Shown: positions 1 through 5,370, numbered from the stretch's first letter. The stretch is DNA of 10,149 bases from Xanthomonas translucens pv. translucens DSM 18974 (GCF_000331775.1 NZ_CAPJ01000460.1:1-10149); one strand, 5' to 3'. Program-made: numbers and translations. Notes: a model not told the origin generated them from the sequence alone.

Positions 1-476
1 CTGGCCGCATTGAGGTGGCCCAGGCCGTCGAGTTCGACCAGTCCGCTGCCCCAGGCGGATGCGCAACGGCGGCTGTAGGACGGCGTCGCGTACGGATCGT
101 CGCCGCTGGCCACGATCAGGCTGGGAAACGGCAGCGGCGCCGCCGGGACCGGGACGAAGCTGGCGGCCTGCGCATGCGGAAACGCGGCGCTGTGCGGATC
201 GGGAACCGCGACCAGGAAGGCGCAGCGCGGCAGGCGTGTGGCGCGCGCGGCCCAGTGCGCGATCAGCAGGCAGCCCAGGCTGTGCGCGACCAGCAGCGGC
301 GGCGTGGCGCACGCGTCCACGCAGCGGTCGAGTGCCTGCAGCCAATCGTGCAGCTGCGGCTGCGCGAAGGAGGCCGGCTGCAGCCGCCGCATGCGCGCGT
401 CGTGCCGTTGCCAATGGGTCTGCCAGTGTTCCGGCCCCGAGTCGCCGATGCCCGGCACGATCACCACCGCTTGCAT
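1..476 (-). CDS. RBBP9/YdeN-type alpha/beta hydrolase (3' end cut by window)
   Basis: Reading from ATG at 476 down to the window edge gives 158 residues of a small serine hydrolase. The N-terminus carries PGIGDSGPEHWQ (residues 8-19), typical of the RBBP9/YdeN family (Pfam Ser_hydrolase). The nucleophile elbow AHSLGC puts the catalytic serine at 66. SGDDPY supplies the acid (D126 or D127) and GLGHLN the histidine (H154), so the triad is complete. Members are usually about 180 residues, so some 20-25 C-terminal residues lie outside the window. GGAG sits 8 bases before the ATG and supports this start. There is no signal peptide or membrane segment, so the enzyme should be cytoplasmic. Substrates in this family are poorly known; esterase-like activity is inferred. 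The gene is divergent from the Lrp-type regulator across a 125-bp gap and may be its target. Confidence 0.88.
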   Translation of the reverse strand, partial: MQAVVIVPGIGDSGPEHWQTHWQRHDARMRRLQPASFAQPQLHDWLQALDRCVDACATPPLLVAHSLGCLLIAHWAARATRLPRCAFLVAVPDPHSAAFPHAQAASFVPVPAAPLPFPSLIVASGDDPYATPSYSRRCASAWGSGLVELDGLGHLNAA

Positions 477-510
477 GCGCTACGCTCCGTTGAAGAGAGC
501 GGCCAGTGTC

Positions 511-547
511 GCGATAGATGGGTCGCCATGCCATGGCGATTTATCGC
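511..547. promoter_or_regulatory. Inverted repeat in divergent hydrolase/Lrp promoter gap
   Basis: A perfect dyad TCGCCATG-C-CATGGCGA spans 523-539. An outer pair, GCGATA (511-516) and TATCGC (542-547), flanks it slightly off-centre. It lies between two divergent genes, 35 bases from the hydrolase start and 55 bases from the regulator start. Lrp/AsnC-family proteins commonly control themselves and a divergent neighbour through dyad sites, so this is a candidate operator. The binding protein is inferred only. Confidence 0.5.
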
Positions 548-601
548 CGCAGGCGGCGGTTTGCCGATGAATCCAAGGTGCATGACGAGAGGACGAGCAG
601 C

Positions 602-1075
602 GTGGCAGCCAAACCCTGGCAGGGCGATGCCCTGGATCACGCGATTCTGGAGGCGCTGCAGTGCGACGTGCGCATCGCGCTGGCCGAGCTGGGACGGCGC
701 ATCGGCCTGTCGCAGCCGGCGATGTCCGAGCGCGTGCGCCGGCTCGAGGAACAGGGCGTGATCACCGGCTACGCGGCCCGGGTCGATCCGCGCGCGGTCG
801 GCCTGGCCACGGCCGCCATCGTCCGCCTGCGCACCACGCATGCGCAGATCGGCGCATGCCTGGCGCAGTTCGCGCAGATGCCGCAGGTGCTGGAAGTGCA
901 TCGGGTCACCGGCGAGGACTGCTTCGTGCTGCGCGTGCTGGTGCCTGCGCCGGCGCAGCTGGAGCCGATCATCGATGCCTTGGCGCGCTTCGGTGCGGTG
1001 ACCACCAGCGTGGTGTTGCGCAGCGAGGCGCCGCGCCCGATCGGTCGCGCGCTGCTGGCGTTGGCGGGGCAGTAG
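602..1075 (+). CDS. Lrp/AsnC-family transcriptional regulator
   Basis: This encodes 157 residues if GTG at 602 is the start, the usual length for the family. GAGAGGA at 587-593, 8 bases upstream, supports GTG 602 over the in-frame ATGs at 518 and 533. Those would add a 23-28-residue arginine-rich leader that lies over the palindrome. The N-terminal helix-turn-helix is at about residues 26-47 (LAELGRRIGLSQPAMSERVRRL), followed by the linker GVITGYAARVDP. The C-terminal ligand/oligomerisation (RAM) domain covers about 68-145 and includes the turn TGEDCFVLRV. Such proteins form dimers or octamers that bind dyad DNA and sense amino acids or small metabolites; the effector here is unknown. Its last 17 codons and stop recur at 3234-3287 (see the repeat entries). 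It is divergent from the hydrolase and convergent with the decayed gamma-CA gene. Confidence 0.92.
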   Translation: MAAKPWQGDALDHAILEALQCDVRIALAELGRRIGLSQPAMSERVRRLEEQGVITGYAARVDPRAVGLATAAIVRLRTTHAQIGACLAQFAQMPQVLEVHRVTGEDCFVLRVLVPAPAQLEPIIDALARFGAVTTSVVLRSEAPRPIGRALLALAGQ

Positions 1076-1094
1076 CCGCGCCGCCTTGCCTCGC

Positions 1095-1115
1095 GGCGCC
1101 GCTTGCTGCGGCGCC
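1095..1115 (+). terminator. Hairpin after the Lrp-type gene
   Basis: GGCGCCGC (1095-1102) pairs perfectly with GCGGCGCC (1108-1115) around a 5-base loop, starting 19 bases after the regulator stop. No T-run follows, so it is only terminator-like. The corresponding spot in the second repeat holds a different hairpin (3304-3320). Confidence 0.35.
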
Positions 1116-1117
1116 GG

Positions 1118-1567
1118 CGCGGCCGCGCCCAGGTAGCGGTCCTTGAGCCGCACGCAGTGCTGCGCGTAGTAGTGCAGGCGTTCGATCTCCTTGTCGCTGC
1201 GCGTGCGCGCCAGCCGCGCCGGATTGCCCAGCCACAGTTCGCGCTCGCCCACGGTCTTGCCCGGCCCGACCACCGCGCCGGCGCCGACGAAGCCGTATTT
1301 CTTCACCGTGGCGCCGTCCAGGATGCACGCGCCCATGCCGATCACGCACAGGTCCTCGATGGTGCAGGCGTGGAGGATGGTGCCGTCCTGGATGTTGCTG
1401 CGCGCGTCGATGCGCACGCGGTTGACGTCGCCGCCGATCACCGCGCCGGGCCACACCGACACGTCCTCGCCCAGTCCCACGTCGCCGATGAGGGTGCAGG
1501 CCGAATCCACGTAGGCGCGTGCGCCGAGTTGGGGTGACTTGGCGAGGAATGGGCGGATCGGGGCCAT
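1118..1567 (-). pseudogene. Decayed gamma-carbonic-anhydrase-like gene (copy 1)
   Basis: From ATG 1567 the product closely follows the intact copy at 3310-3861; I count about 130 of 150 shared positions identical. It is a left-handed beta-helix hexapeptide-repeat protein (YrdA/gamma-CA type). An in-frame loss of 29 codons at about 1369-1386 joins QDGTI directly to LHACTI. That removes two of the three metal-binding histidines (equivalents of H81, H117 and H122 of the Methanosarcina enzyme Cam) and the HVSHHSP loop. The conserved RGDVNHVRIG has become GGDVNRVRID, so the arginine matching Cam R59 is also gone. No stop appears where the other copy ends. The frame runs on antisense through the whole Lrp gene to 461, giving 368 codons. 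No good ribosome site precedes the ATG, and the presumed -10 (TAGCAT, minus strand 1616-1611) is worse than TATCAT at the intact copy. It is most likely non-functional. Confidence 0.8.
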
Positions 1568-1827
1568 GGCGGTCCGCGACGATGGCGGTCAAGGGCCGTA
1601 GCGGCAGGCGATGCTAGCCTGCGTGCCGATCCTGCCGCTGCCGAGCAGGCATGCGCAGCCAGATGCCATCGCACCGATGCGCAGCGTGGGCATGCGCGTT
1701 TTTCTCGCGCATCGGGGTGGGTCACGCGATACGTCTACGGTAAATGCAAAGCAGTGCATTGCATCGGGTCAGGCAGGCGCGGTAGCGTCCGGCCGCTGTC
1801 TTTCCTCTTTCATGCAGGAATTTCGTC
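1568..1827. other. Gene-free stretch upstream of the MFS gene
   Basis: This 260-bp stretch holds the old 5' region of the decayed gamma-CA gene at its left end and the leader of the transporter gene at its right. Within it are a 7-bp inverted repeat ATGCGCG-N7-CGCGCAT (1692-1712) and the dyad described separately at 1743-1764. I found no convincing -35/-10 pair and no credible coding sequence. Confidence 0.5.
1743..1764. promoter_or_regulatory. Dyad upstream of the MFS gene, candidate operator
   Basis: AATGCA (1743-1748) and TGCATT (1755-1760) form a perfect inverted repeat with a 6-base spacer. An overlapping wider pair, ATGCAA (1744-1749) and TTGCAT (1759-1764), uses much of the same DNA. 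It ends 63 bases before the transporter ATG, a sensible place for regulator binding. No regulator gene for it is seen in the window. Confidence 0.4.
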
Positions 1828-3135
1828 ATGCCGCATGCTGCTGTACCAGGCTCCCTCATGCAGGACCGCATGGGTGGCTTCCAATGGATGGCCGTCGGGA
1901 TTTGCGTGGTGTTGACCATGCTCGATGGCTTCGACGTGATGGTGATGGCATTCACTGCATCGCACGTGTCCGACGAGTGGCAGTTGTCCGGCAAGCTTCT
2001 TGGCGGGTTGCTCAGTGCCGGTTTGATCGGCATGGCGGTGGGCTCATTGTGTGTGGCGCCCCTGGCCGATCGTTGGGGGCGGCGGCGCCTGATCCTGGGT
2101 TGCCTGGCGATTCTCACCGTGGCCATGGGAGCCTCGGCGATGGCGCAGAATGTGCAGCAGCTTTGGATCTTGCGGGCGTTCACCGGCCTCGGCATCGGCG
2201 CGATGTTTCCCAGCATCGGGGCGATCACCGCCGAATACGCCAGCGCCAGGTGGCGCAGCGCGGCGGTGGTGCTGCAGACCACCGGCTATCCGATCGGCGC
2301 CGCGCTCGGTGGCGTGATTGCCGGCGTGCTGCTCGAACGCTGGCACGTGCACTGGCACGCGGTATTTCTGTTCGGCGCGGGGTGTTCGCTGCTGTGCATG
2401 CCGCTGGTGCTGGCGTGTTTGCCCGAGTCGCTGGATTTCCTGGTCAGCCAGCGCCCGACCAACGCGCTGGCCCAGCTCAACGCGACGTTGCTGCGCATGC
2501 GGCATGCGCCATTACCGGAGTTGCCGGCGTTGCCGCCGCGCGATGCCGTTCCACGCCAGGGTTATGCCGTGCTGTTCGTCGGTGCGATGCGCCGACGTTC
2601 GCTGTTGCTCGCACTGGCGTTCTTCTTGCACATGTTCGCATTCTTTTTCGTCCTGAGTTGGACACCCAAGTTACTGATCGCGGCCGGTATGTCGGCGCAG
2701 CAGGGGATCACCGGCGGGACCTTGCTCAACCTGGGCGGTATCGTCGGTGGCGGTGTGTTCAGTTGGCTGGCGGTGCGCTGGTCCTTGCGTTGGTCGACGC
2801 TGGGGATGTTCCTGCTGGGGGCGCTGGCGATGCTGGCTTTCAGCGCTTACAGCACGCACCTTGCGTCGGCCTTCGCGATTGCCCTGGTCATCGGTGCGGC
2901 GGTGTTCGCGGCGATGTCCGGGCTTTACGCGACCGCACCGGTGGTATTCGATGCGTCGATCCGCAGCACCGGCCTGGGCTGGGCGATCGGCATCGGTCGC
3001 ATCGGCGCGATCCTGTCGCCGCCGACGGTGGGGTGGCTGCTGGACGGCGGCTGGTCGCCCCAGCACCTGTATCTGCTGTGCACGGTGCCGTTGCTCCTGG
3101 CGGCGGTGGCGCTGCTGGCCCTGCGCACGCGTTGA
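1828..3135 (+). CDS. MFS transporter, aromatic acid:H+ symporter (AAHS) type
   Basis: This encodes 435 residues, the usual size of 12-helix MFS permeases of the inner membrane. TM1 holds DGFD (33-36), the acidic motif of the AAHS family (PcaK, BenK, MhpT type). The loop between TM2 and TM3 has the MFS signature APLADRWGRRR (77-87). PESLDFLV (199-206) follows TM6, and TM11 carries RSTGLGWAIGIGRIGAI (379-395), also typical of AAHS. The likely job is proton-driven uptake of an aromatic or related acid; the substrate cannot be read from the sequence. AGGA lies 8 bases before ATG 1828; ATG 1858 is an alternative. Base composition is visibly lower in GC than the flanks (36 of 60 bases in 1861-1920, against 44 of 60 in 5041-5100). 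With the flanking direct repeats this suggests acquisition by transfer. The reading frame is intact, so it is probably functional. Confidence 0.88.
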   Translation: MPHAAVPGSLMQDRMGGFQWMAVGICVVLTMLDGFDVMVMAFTASHVSDEWQLSGKLLGGLLSAGLIGMAVGSLCVAPLADRWGRRRLILGCLAILTVAMGASAMAQNVQQLWILRAFTGLGIGAMFPSIGAITAEYASARWRSAAVVLQTTGYPIGAALGGVIAGVLLERWHVHWHAVFLFGAGCSLLCMPLVLACLPESLDFLVSQRPTNALAQLNATLLRMRHAPLPELPALPPRDAVPRQGYAVLFVGAMRRRSLLLALAFFLHMFAFFFVLSWTPKLLIAAGMSAQQGITGGTLLNLGGIVGGGVFSWLAVRWSLRWSTLGMFLLGALAMLAFSAYSTHLASAFAIALVIGAAVFAAMSGLYATAPVVFDASIRSTGLGWAIGIGRIGAILSPPTVGWLLDGGWSPQHLYLLCTVPLLLAAVALLALRTR

Positions 3136-3155
3136 GCCGCGCGCTGCGCGCCGCG

Positions 3156-3227
3156 CTTGGGGATCGGCAGATGCATCTTGAACCCGAGCGGGCCGGTGTC
3201 CTGCATCGTCCCCACCGGCAGCTGCCA
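3156..3227 (-). pseudogene. Scrap of a PQQ-dependent glucose/quinate/shikimate dehydrogenase-like gene
   Basis: On the minus strand these 24 codons begin WQLPV and continue GTMQDTGPLGFKMHLPIP before losing family likeness at KRGAQ. From memory, this resembles the conserved W-x-x-P-x-GT-x-x-D-x-x-P segment near the C-terminal end of membrane-bound PQQ-dependent dehydrogenases (Gcd/QuiA type). No start, stop or other part of such a gene is present. The scrap lies between the MFS stop (3135) and the duplicated Lrp tail (3234). It is probably a deletion remnant of a gene once convergent with the transporter. Such enzymes oxidise sugars or quinate/shikimate in the periplasm, which fits an aromatic or hydroaromatic acid transporter next door. 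The match is short and was not tested by a search. Confidence 0.45.
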
Positions 3228-3233
3228 TGCGAT

Positions 3234-3287
3234 AGCGAGGCGCCGCGCCCGATCGGCCGCACGGTGCTGGCGTTGGCGGCGCAGTAG
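3234..3287 (+). pseudogene. Duplicated 3' end of the Lrp/AsnC-type gene
   Basis: These 54 bases encode SEAPRPIGRTVLALAAQ and a TAG stop, matching the last 17 residues of the regulator at 602-1075 (SEAPRPIGRALLALAGQ). Four bases differ. No upstream part of the regulator is present: the sequence changes abruptly at 3233, next to the dehydrogenase-like scrap. It is a non-coding leftover that marks the left end of the second repeat. Confidence 0.85.
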
Positions 3288-3303
3288 CGGTGCCGGCGTG
3301 CCG

Positions 3304-3320
3304 CGCCGCCTACGGCGGCG
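3304..3320. terminator. Hairpin at the gamma-CA stop codon
   Basis: CGCCGCC (3304-3310) pairs perfectly with GGCGGCG (3314-3320) around a 3-base loop. It covers the TAG stop (3312-3310) of the minus-strand gamma-CA gene. No T-run follows on either strand. It may end transcription from the right or just reflect GC-rich sequence. Confidence 0.3.
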
Positions 3321-3861
3321 ACGCAGCGGCCGCGGCCAGGTAGCGATCCTTCAGGCGCACGTAGTGCTGCGCCGAGTAGTGCAGGCTCTCGATCTCCCTG
3401 TCGCTGAGCATGCGTGCCTTGCGGGCGGGATTGCCCAGCCAAAGCTCGCCTTCGCCGACGGTCTTGCCGGGGCCGACCACCGCGCCGGCGCCGACGAAGC
3501 CGTACTTCTTCACCGTGGCCCCGTCCAGGATGCACGCGCCCATGCCGATCAGGCACAGGTCCTCGATGGTGCAGGCGTGGATGATGGTGCCGTGGCCGAC
3601 GGTCACGTCCGCGCCGATCAGGGTCGGGTAGCCGGCCGCGTTGAACGGGCTGTGGTGGCTGACGTGGATGATGGTGCCGTCCTGGATGTTGCTGCGCGCG
3701 CCGATGCGCACGTGGTTGACGTCGCCGCGGATCACCGCGCCCGGCCACACCGACACGTCCTCGCCCAGTACCACGTCGCCGATGAGGGTGCAGGCCGGAT
3801 CCACGTAGACGCGTGCGCCCAGCTGCGGCGCCTTGTCCAGGAACGGACGGATCGGGTTCAC
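3310..3861 (-). CDS. Gamma-carbonic-anhydrase family protein (YrdA type), intact copy
   Basis: This encodes 183 residues from GTG 3861, with GGAG 6 bases upstream. The ATG at 3866 is out of frame and hits a stop at once, and longer in-frame starts would add a tail unlike the family. The protein is a left-handed beta-helix of hexapeptide repeats that normally works as a trimer. RGDVNHVRIG (45-54) gives the arginine and aspartate matching Cam R59 and D61. QDGTIIH (60-66) and VGHGTIIH (88-95) supply the three metal ligands H66, H90 and H95. All key residues are present, so metal-dependent (Zn or Fe) CO2/bicarbonate chemistry is possible, though many YrdA-type proteins have unproven activity. The C-terminal helix (about 153-175) is typical. 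A possible -10, TATCAT, lies at 3918-3913 on the minus strand. The gene is convergent with the duplicated Lrp tail, 22 bases apart. Confidence 0.92.
   Translation of the reverse strand: MNPIRPFLDKAPQLGARVYVDPACTLIGDVVLGEDVSVWPGAVIRGDVNHVRIGARSNIQDGTIIHVSHHSPFNAAGYPTLIGADVTVGHGTIIHACTIEDLCLIGMGACILDGATVKKYGFVGAGAVVGPGKTVGEGELWLGNPARKARMLSDREIESLHYSAQHYVRLKDRYLAAAAASPP
3576..3680. repeat. 18-bp direct repeat inside the gamma-CA gene, 87 bp apart
   Basis: CGTGGATGATGGTGCCGT occurs at 3576-3593 and again at 3663-3680. The 87-bp period is 29 codons. The decayed copy has exactly one such element, at 1369-1386 (one base different), and lacks the 87 bp between. Slippage between the two elements therefore explains the deletion there. 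Confidence 0.9.
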
Positions 3862-4171
3862 GGCATTCTCCGAGGGAGTGGCGGGGGGCAGCGGACTGCG
3901 GCGCGGCTGTCGATGATAGCGCCTGGCTGCCAAGCGCTTTGGGCGCATGCCTGACGGACCGGGGAGATGGGAGATGCCCGCACTGGCGCGGCCGCTGGCG
4001 CGGTTGATGAGGGGGATCGTCGTGCGCGTAGGCGCGGCACGGCTGTCCATAGGCCAGGGGCGCACGCGATGCAGGCCAGGGCATCGCCATCGGGCCGGGC
4101 CAGGATGCCGCGCGCCGCATCGGCGGTCGCGGTCCGGCGAGCCCGTCGCGCGAGCTCGCCGGAGGCGTTTG
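3862..4171. other. Gene-free stretch between gamma-CA and the small basic gene
   Basis: About 310 bases with no credible gene on either strand; the open frames here are GC-rich shadows. The left part should be the leader and promoter of the minus-strand gamma-CA gene (possible -10 TATCAT at 3918-3913, no clear -35). The right end holds the hairpin at 4134-4162. Nothing else was recognised. Confidence 0.5.
4134..4162 (-). terminator. Strong hairpin after the small basic gene
   Basis: CCGGCGAGC (4134-4142) and GCTCGCCGG (4154-4162) pair perfectly over 9 bp around an 11-base loop. On the minus strand it begins 9 bases after the stop of the small lysine-rich gene, the expected place for a terminator. 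It lacks a following T-run, so it could also be a stabilising 3' hairpin. Confidence 0.45.
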
Positions 4172-4267
4172 CTACTTCTTCTTTTCCTTCTTGGCCGCGC
4201 GCTTTTCCTTCAGCGTCTTGGTCGGCTGCTTCTTGTCGCTCTTCTTCTGATCCAAGCCCTTGCTCAT
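4172..4267 (-). CDS. Small lysine-rich conserved protein, 31 aa
   Basis: ATG 4267 to TAG 4172 encodes 31 residues, 13 of them lysine, beginning MSKGLDQKKSDKK and ending EKRAAKKEKKK. AGAGGG lies 4 bases before the ATG. The frame opens further upstream (ATG 4381), but that extension is alanine-rich and lacks a ribosome site. From memory, very similar MSKG-starting lysine-rich miniproteins are common in proteobacteria with no assigned function. There is no signal, membrane segment or cysteine. The charge suggests RNA, DNA or ribosome association, which is inference only. Codons rich in A (AAG/AAA) make it locally AT-richer than its surroundings. It is divergent from the RIO kinase gene, and a strong hairpin follows it. 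Confidence 0.75.
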   Translation of the reverse strand: MSKGLDQKKSDKKQPTKTLKEKRAAKKEKKK

Positions 4268-4367
4268 GACACCCTCTGGACGATTGCACTGTGGATTGCC
4301 GGCTGCGGCCGCCGTGGCGGCGATCGCGGCGACCACTTTACTCCGCTGGCGGCCGGCCAGGCCGCCG

Positions 4368-4403
4368 TTGTCGCCCGGCATGCACCCACGGTTGGGTCAT
4401 AAT
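4368..4403 (+). promoter_or_regulatory. Possible promoter of the RIO kinase gene
   Basis: TTGTCG (4368-4373) and CATAAT (4398-4403) are 24 bases apart, the long spacing reported for some Xanthomonas promoters. The -10-like element is 32 bases before ATG 4436. A GGCGGCC/GGCCGCC hairpin (4348-4366) lies just upstream. This call is by eye only. Confidence 0.3.
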
Positions 4404-4435
4404 CCGGTTTTCCCCTTCAAGGTCCCCCGCGTCCG

Positions 4436-5293
4436 ATGAAAACCCCCCAGGGCCTGCAGCCGCTGATCGAGGACGGCGTCATCGACAGCGTGCTGCGTCC
4501 GCTCAAGAGTGGCAAGGAGGCCGCCGTGTACGTGGTCCAGGCCGGCGATGACGTGTTGTGCGCCAAGGTCTACAAGGACATGGCGCAGCGTAGCTTCCAG
4601 GCCCGCGTGCAGTACCAGGAGGGCCGCAAAGTGCGCGGCAGCCGTCAGGCGCGGGCGATGGGCAAGGCGACCAAGTTCGGCCGCCGCGAGCAAGAGGCCG
4701 CGTGGAAGGACACCGAGGCCAACACCCTGTACCAGCTGGTGGATGCCGGCGTGCACGTGCCGCAGCCGCGCGGCTACTTCCACGGCGTGCTGCTGATGGA
4801 TCTGGTCACCGATGCAGACGGGCAGAGCGCGCCGCGGCTGGGCGAAGTGGAGCTGGAGCCGGAGCAGGCGCGCGCGTTCCATGCGCAGCTGATCGGCGAC
4901 GTGGTGAAGATGCTGTGCCTGGGTCTGGTGCACGGCGACCTGTCCGAATACAACGTGCTGGTCGCCGCCGCTGGCCCGGTGCTGATCGACTTCCCGCAGG
5001 TGGTCAGCGCCGCCGGCAACAATGCCGCGCGCGACATGCTGCTGCGCGACGTGCACAACCTGCGCGACTGCCTGGGCCGCGCCGCGCCCGAACTCAACGA
5101 CACCTACTACGGCGAAGAGATGTGGGCGCTGTACGAGCAGGGCGAGCTGCGCCCGGACAGCGCGCTCAGCGGCCGCTTCGTGTTCGACACCCACCGCGCC
5201 GACGTGCGCGCCGTGCGCGATTCGATCGAGGATGCGCGGCAGGAAGCGATCATTCGCCAGCAGGGCCGCGAGGCCGCCGCCGACGAGGATTGA
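4436..5293 (+). CDS. RIO1-family serine protein kinase/ATPase
   Basis: This encodes 285 residues with the full RIO kinase core. The nucleotide loop is SGKEAAVYVV (25-34), and the catalytic lysine is K44 in CAKVYK. The RIO-specific loop of basic residues follows at about 52-92 (RSFQARVQYQEGRKVRG and onward). The catalytic loop is LVHGDLSEYN (164-173) with D168 and N173, and the metal aspartate is D185 in LIDFPQ. All catalytic residues are present, so it should bind ATP and autophosphorylate. RIO proteins act in ribosome maturation in eukaryotes and archaea; the bacterial role is unsettled. The C-terminal 60 residues are charged and helical-looking. ATG 4436 starts the family-like sequence; only a weak AAGG lies 13 bases upstream. 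It is divergent from the small lysine-rich gene and probably transcribed alone, since a hairpin follows. Confidence 0.9.
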   Translation: MKTPQGLQPLIEDGVIDSVLRPLKSGKEAAVYVVQAGDDVLCAKVYKDMAQRSFQARVQYQEGRKVRGSRQARAMGKATKFGRREQEAAWKDTEANTLYQLVDAGVHVPQPRGYFHGVLLMDLVTDADGQSAPRLGEVELEPEQARAFHAQLIGDVVKMLCLGLVHGDLSEYNVLVAAAGPVLIDFPQVVSAAGNNAARDMLLRDVHNLRDCLGRAAPELNDTYYGEEMWALYEQGELRPDSALSGRFVFDTHRADVRAVRDSIEDARQEAIIRQQGREAAADED

Positions 5294-5345
5294 GCGCGGC
5301 GGCAGTGCCTCCGCGGCCTGCCGAACACGTACCCAGCGCCGCGCC

Positions 5346-5370
5346 GCGCCGCCGATCGCATCGGCGGCGC
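5346..5370 (+). terminator. Hairpin after the RIO kinase gene
   Basis: GCGCCGCCGAT (5346-5356) pairs perfectly over 11 bp with ATCGGCGGCGC (5360-5370) around a CGC loop. It starts 52 bases after the RIO stop. It is very stable but has no T-run, so factor-assisted or inefficient termination is possible. Confidence 0.45.

Larger units (their letters stand above)
1022..1567. repeat. Direct repeat R1: Lrp 3' end plus decayed gamma-CA gene
   Basis: This segment matches 3234-3861 in the same orientation. The first 54 bases (codons 141-157 and stop of the Lrp gene) match 50 of 54. The short spacer between the two gene ends is poorly conserved. From 1132 to 1567 the gamma-CA body aligns with 3339-3861 with one gap only, an 87-bp deletion in this copy. 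Faint likeness may continue to about 1616 (cgatgctagc here, cgatgatagc at 3911-3920), which would include the old promoter. Confidence 0.85.
3234..3861. repeat. Direct repeat R2: Lrp 3' end plus intact gamma-CA gene
   Basis: This is the second copy of the segment at 1022-1567, in the same orientation, with starts 2212 bases apart. It holds only the regulator's tail but a full-length gamma-CA gene. The two copies bracket the MFS gene and the dehydrogenase-like scrap, so recombination between them could delete or re-form the cassette. Confidence 0.85.

Noticed and set aside
518..601. Longer N-terminus for the Lrp-type regulator (ATG 518 or 533)
   Set aside because: No ribosome site, an arginine-rich extension foreign to the family, and overlap with the palindrome. 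GTG 602 has a good ribosome site and gives the usual length.
1692..1712. ATGCGCG-N7-CGCGCAT as a terminator
   Set aside because: The T-rich part is in the loop and not after the stem, and no gene ends just before it on either strand.
1611..3287. A 558-codon plus-strand frame overlapping the MFS gene
   Set aside because: The translation is arginine-rich and domain-free over the MFS gene. Only its last 17 codons mean anything, and those are the duplicated Lrp tail.
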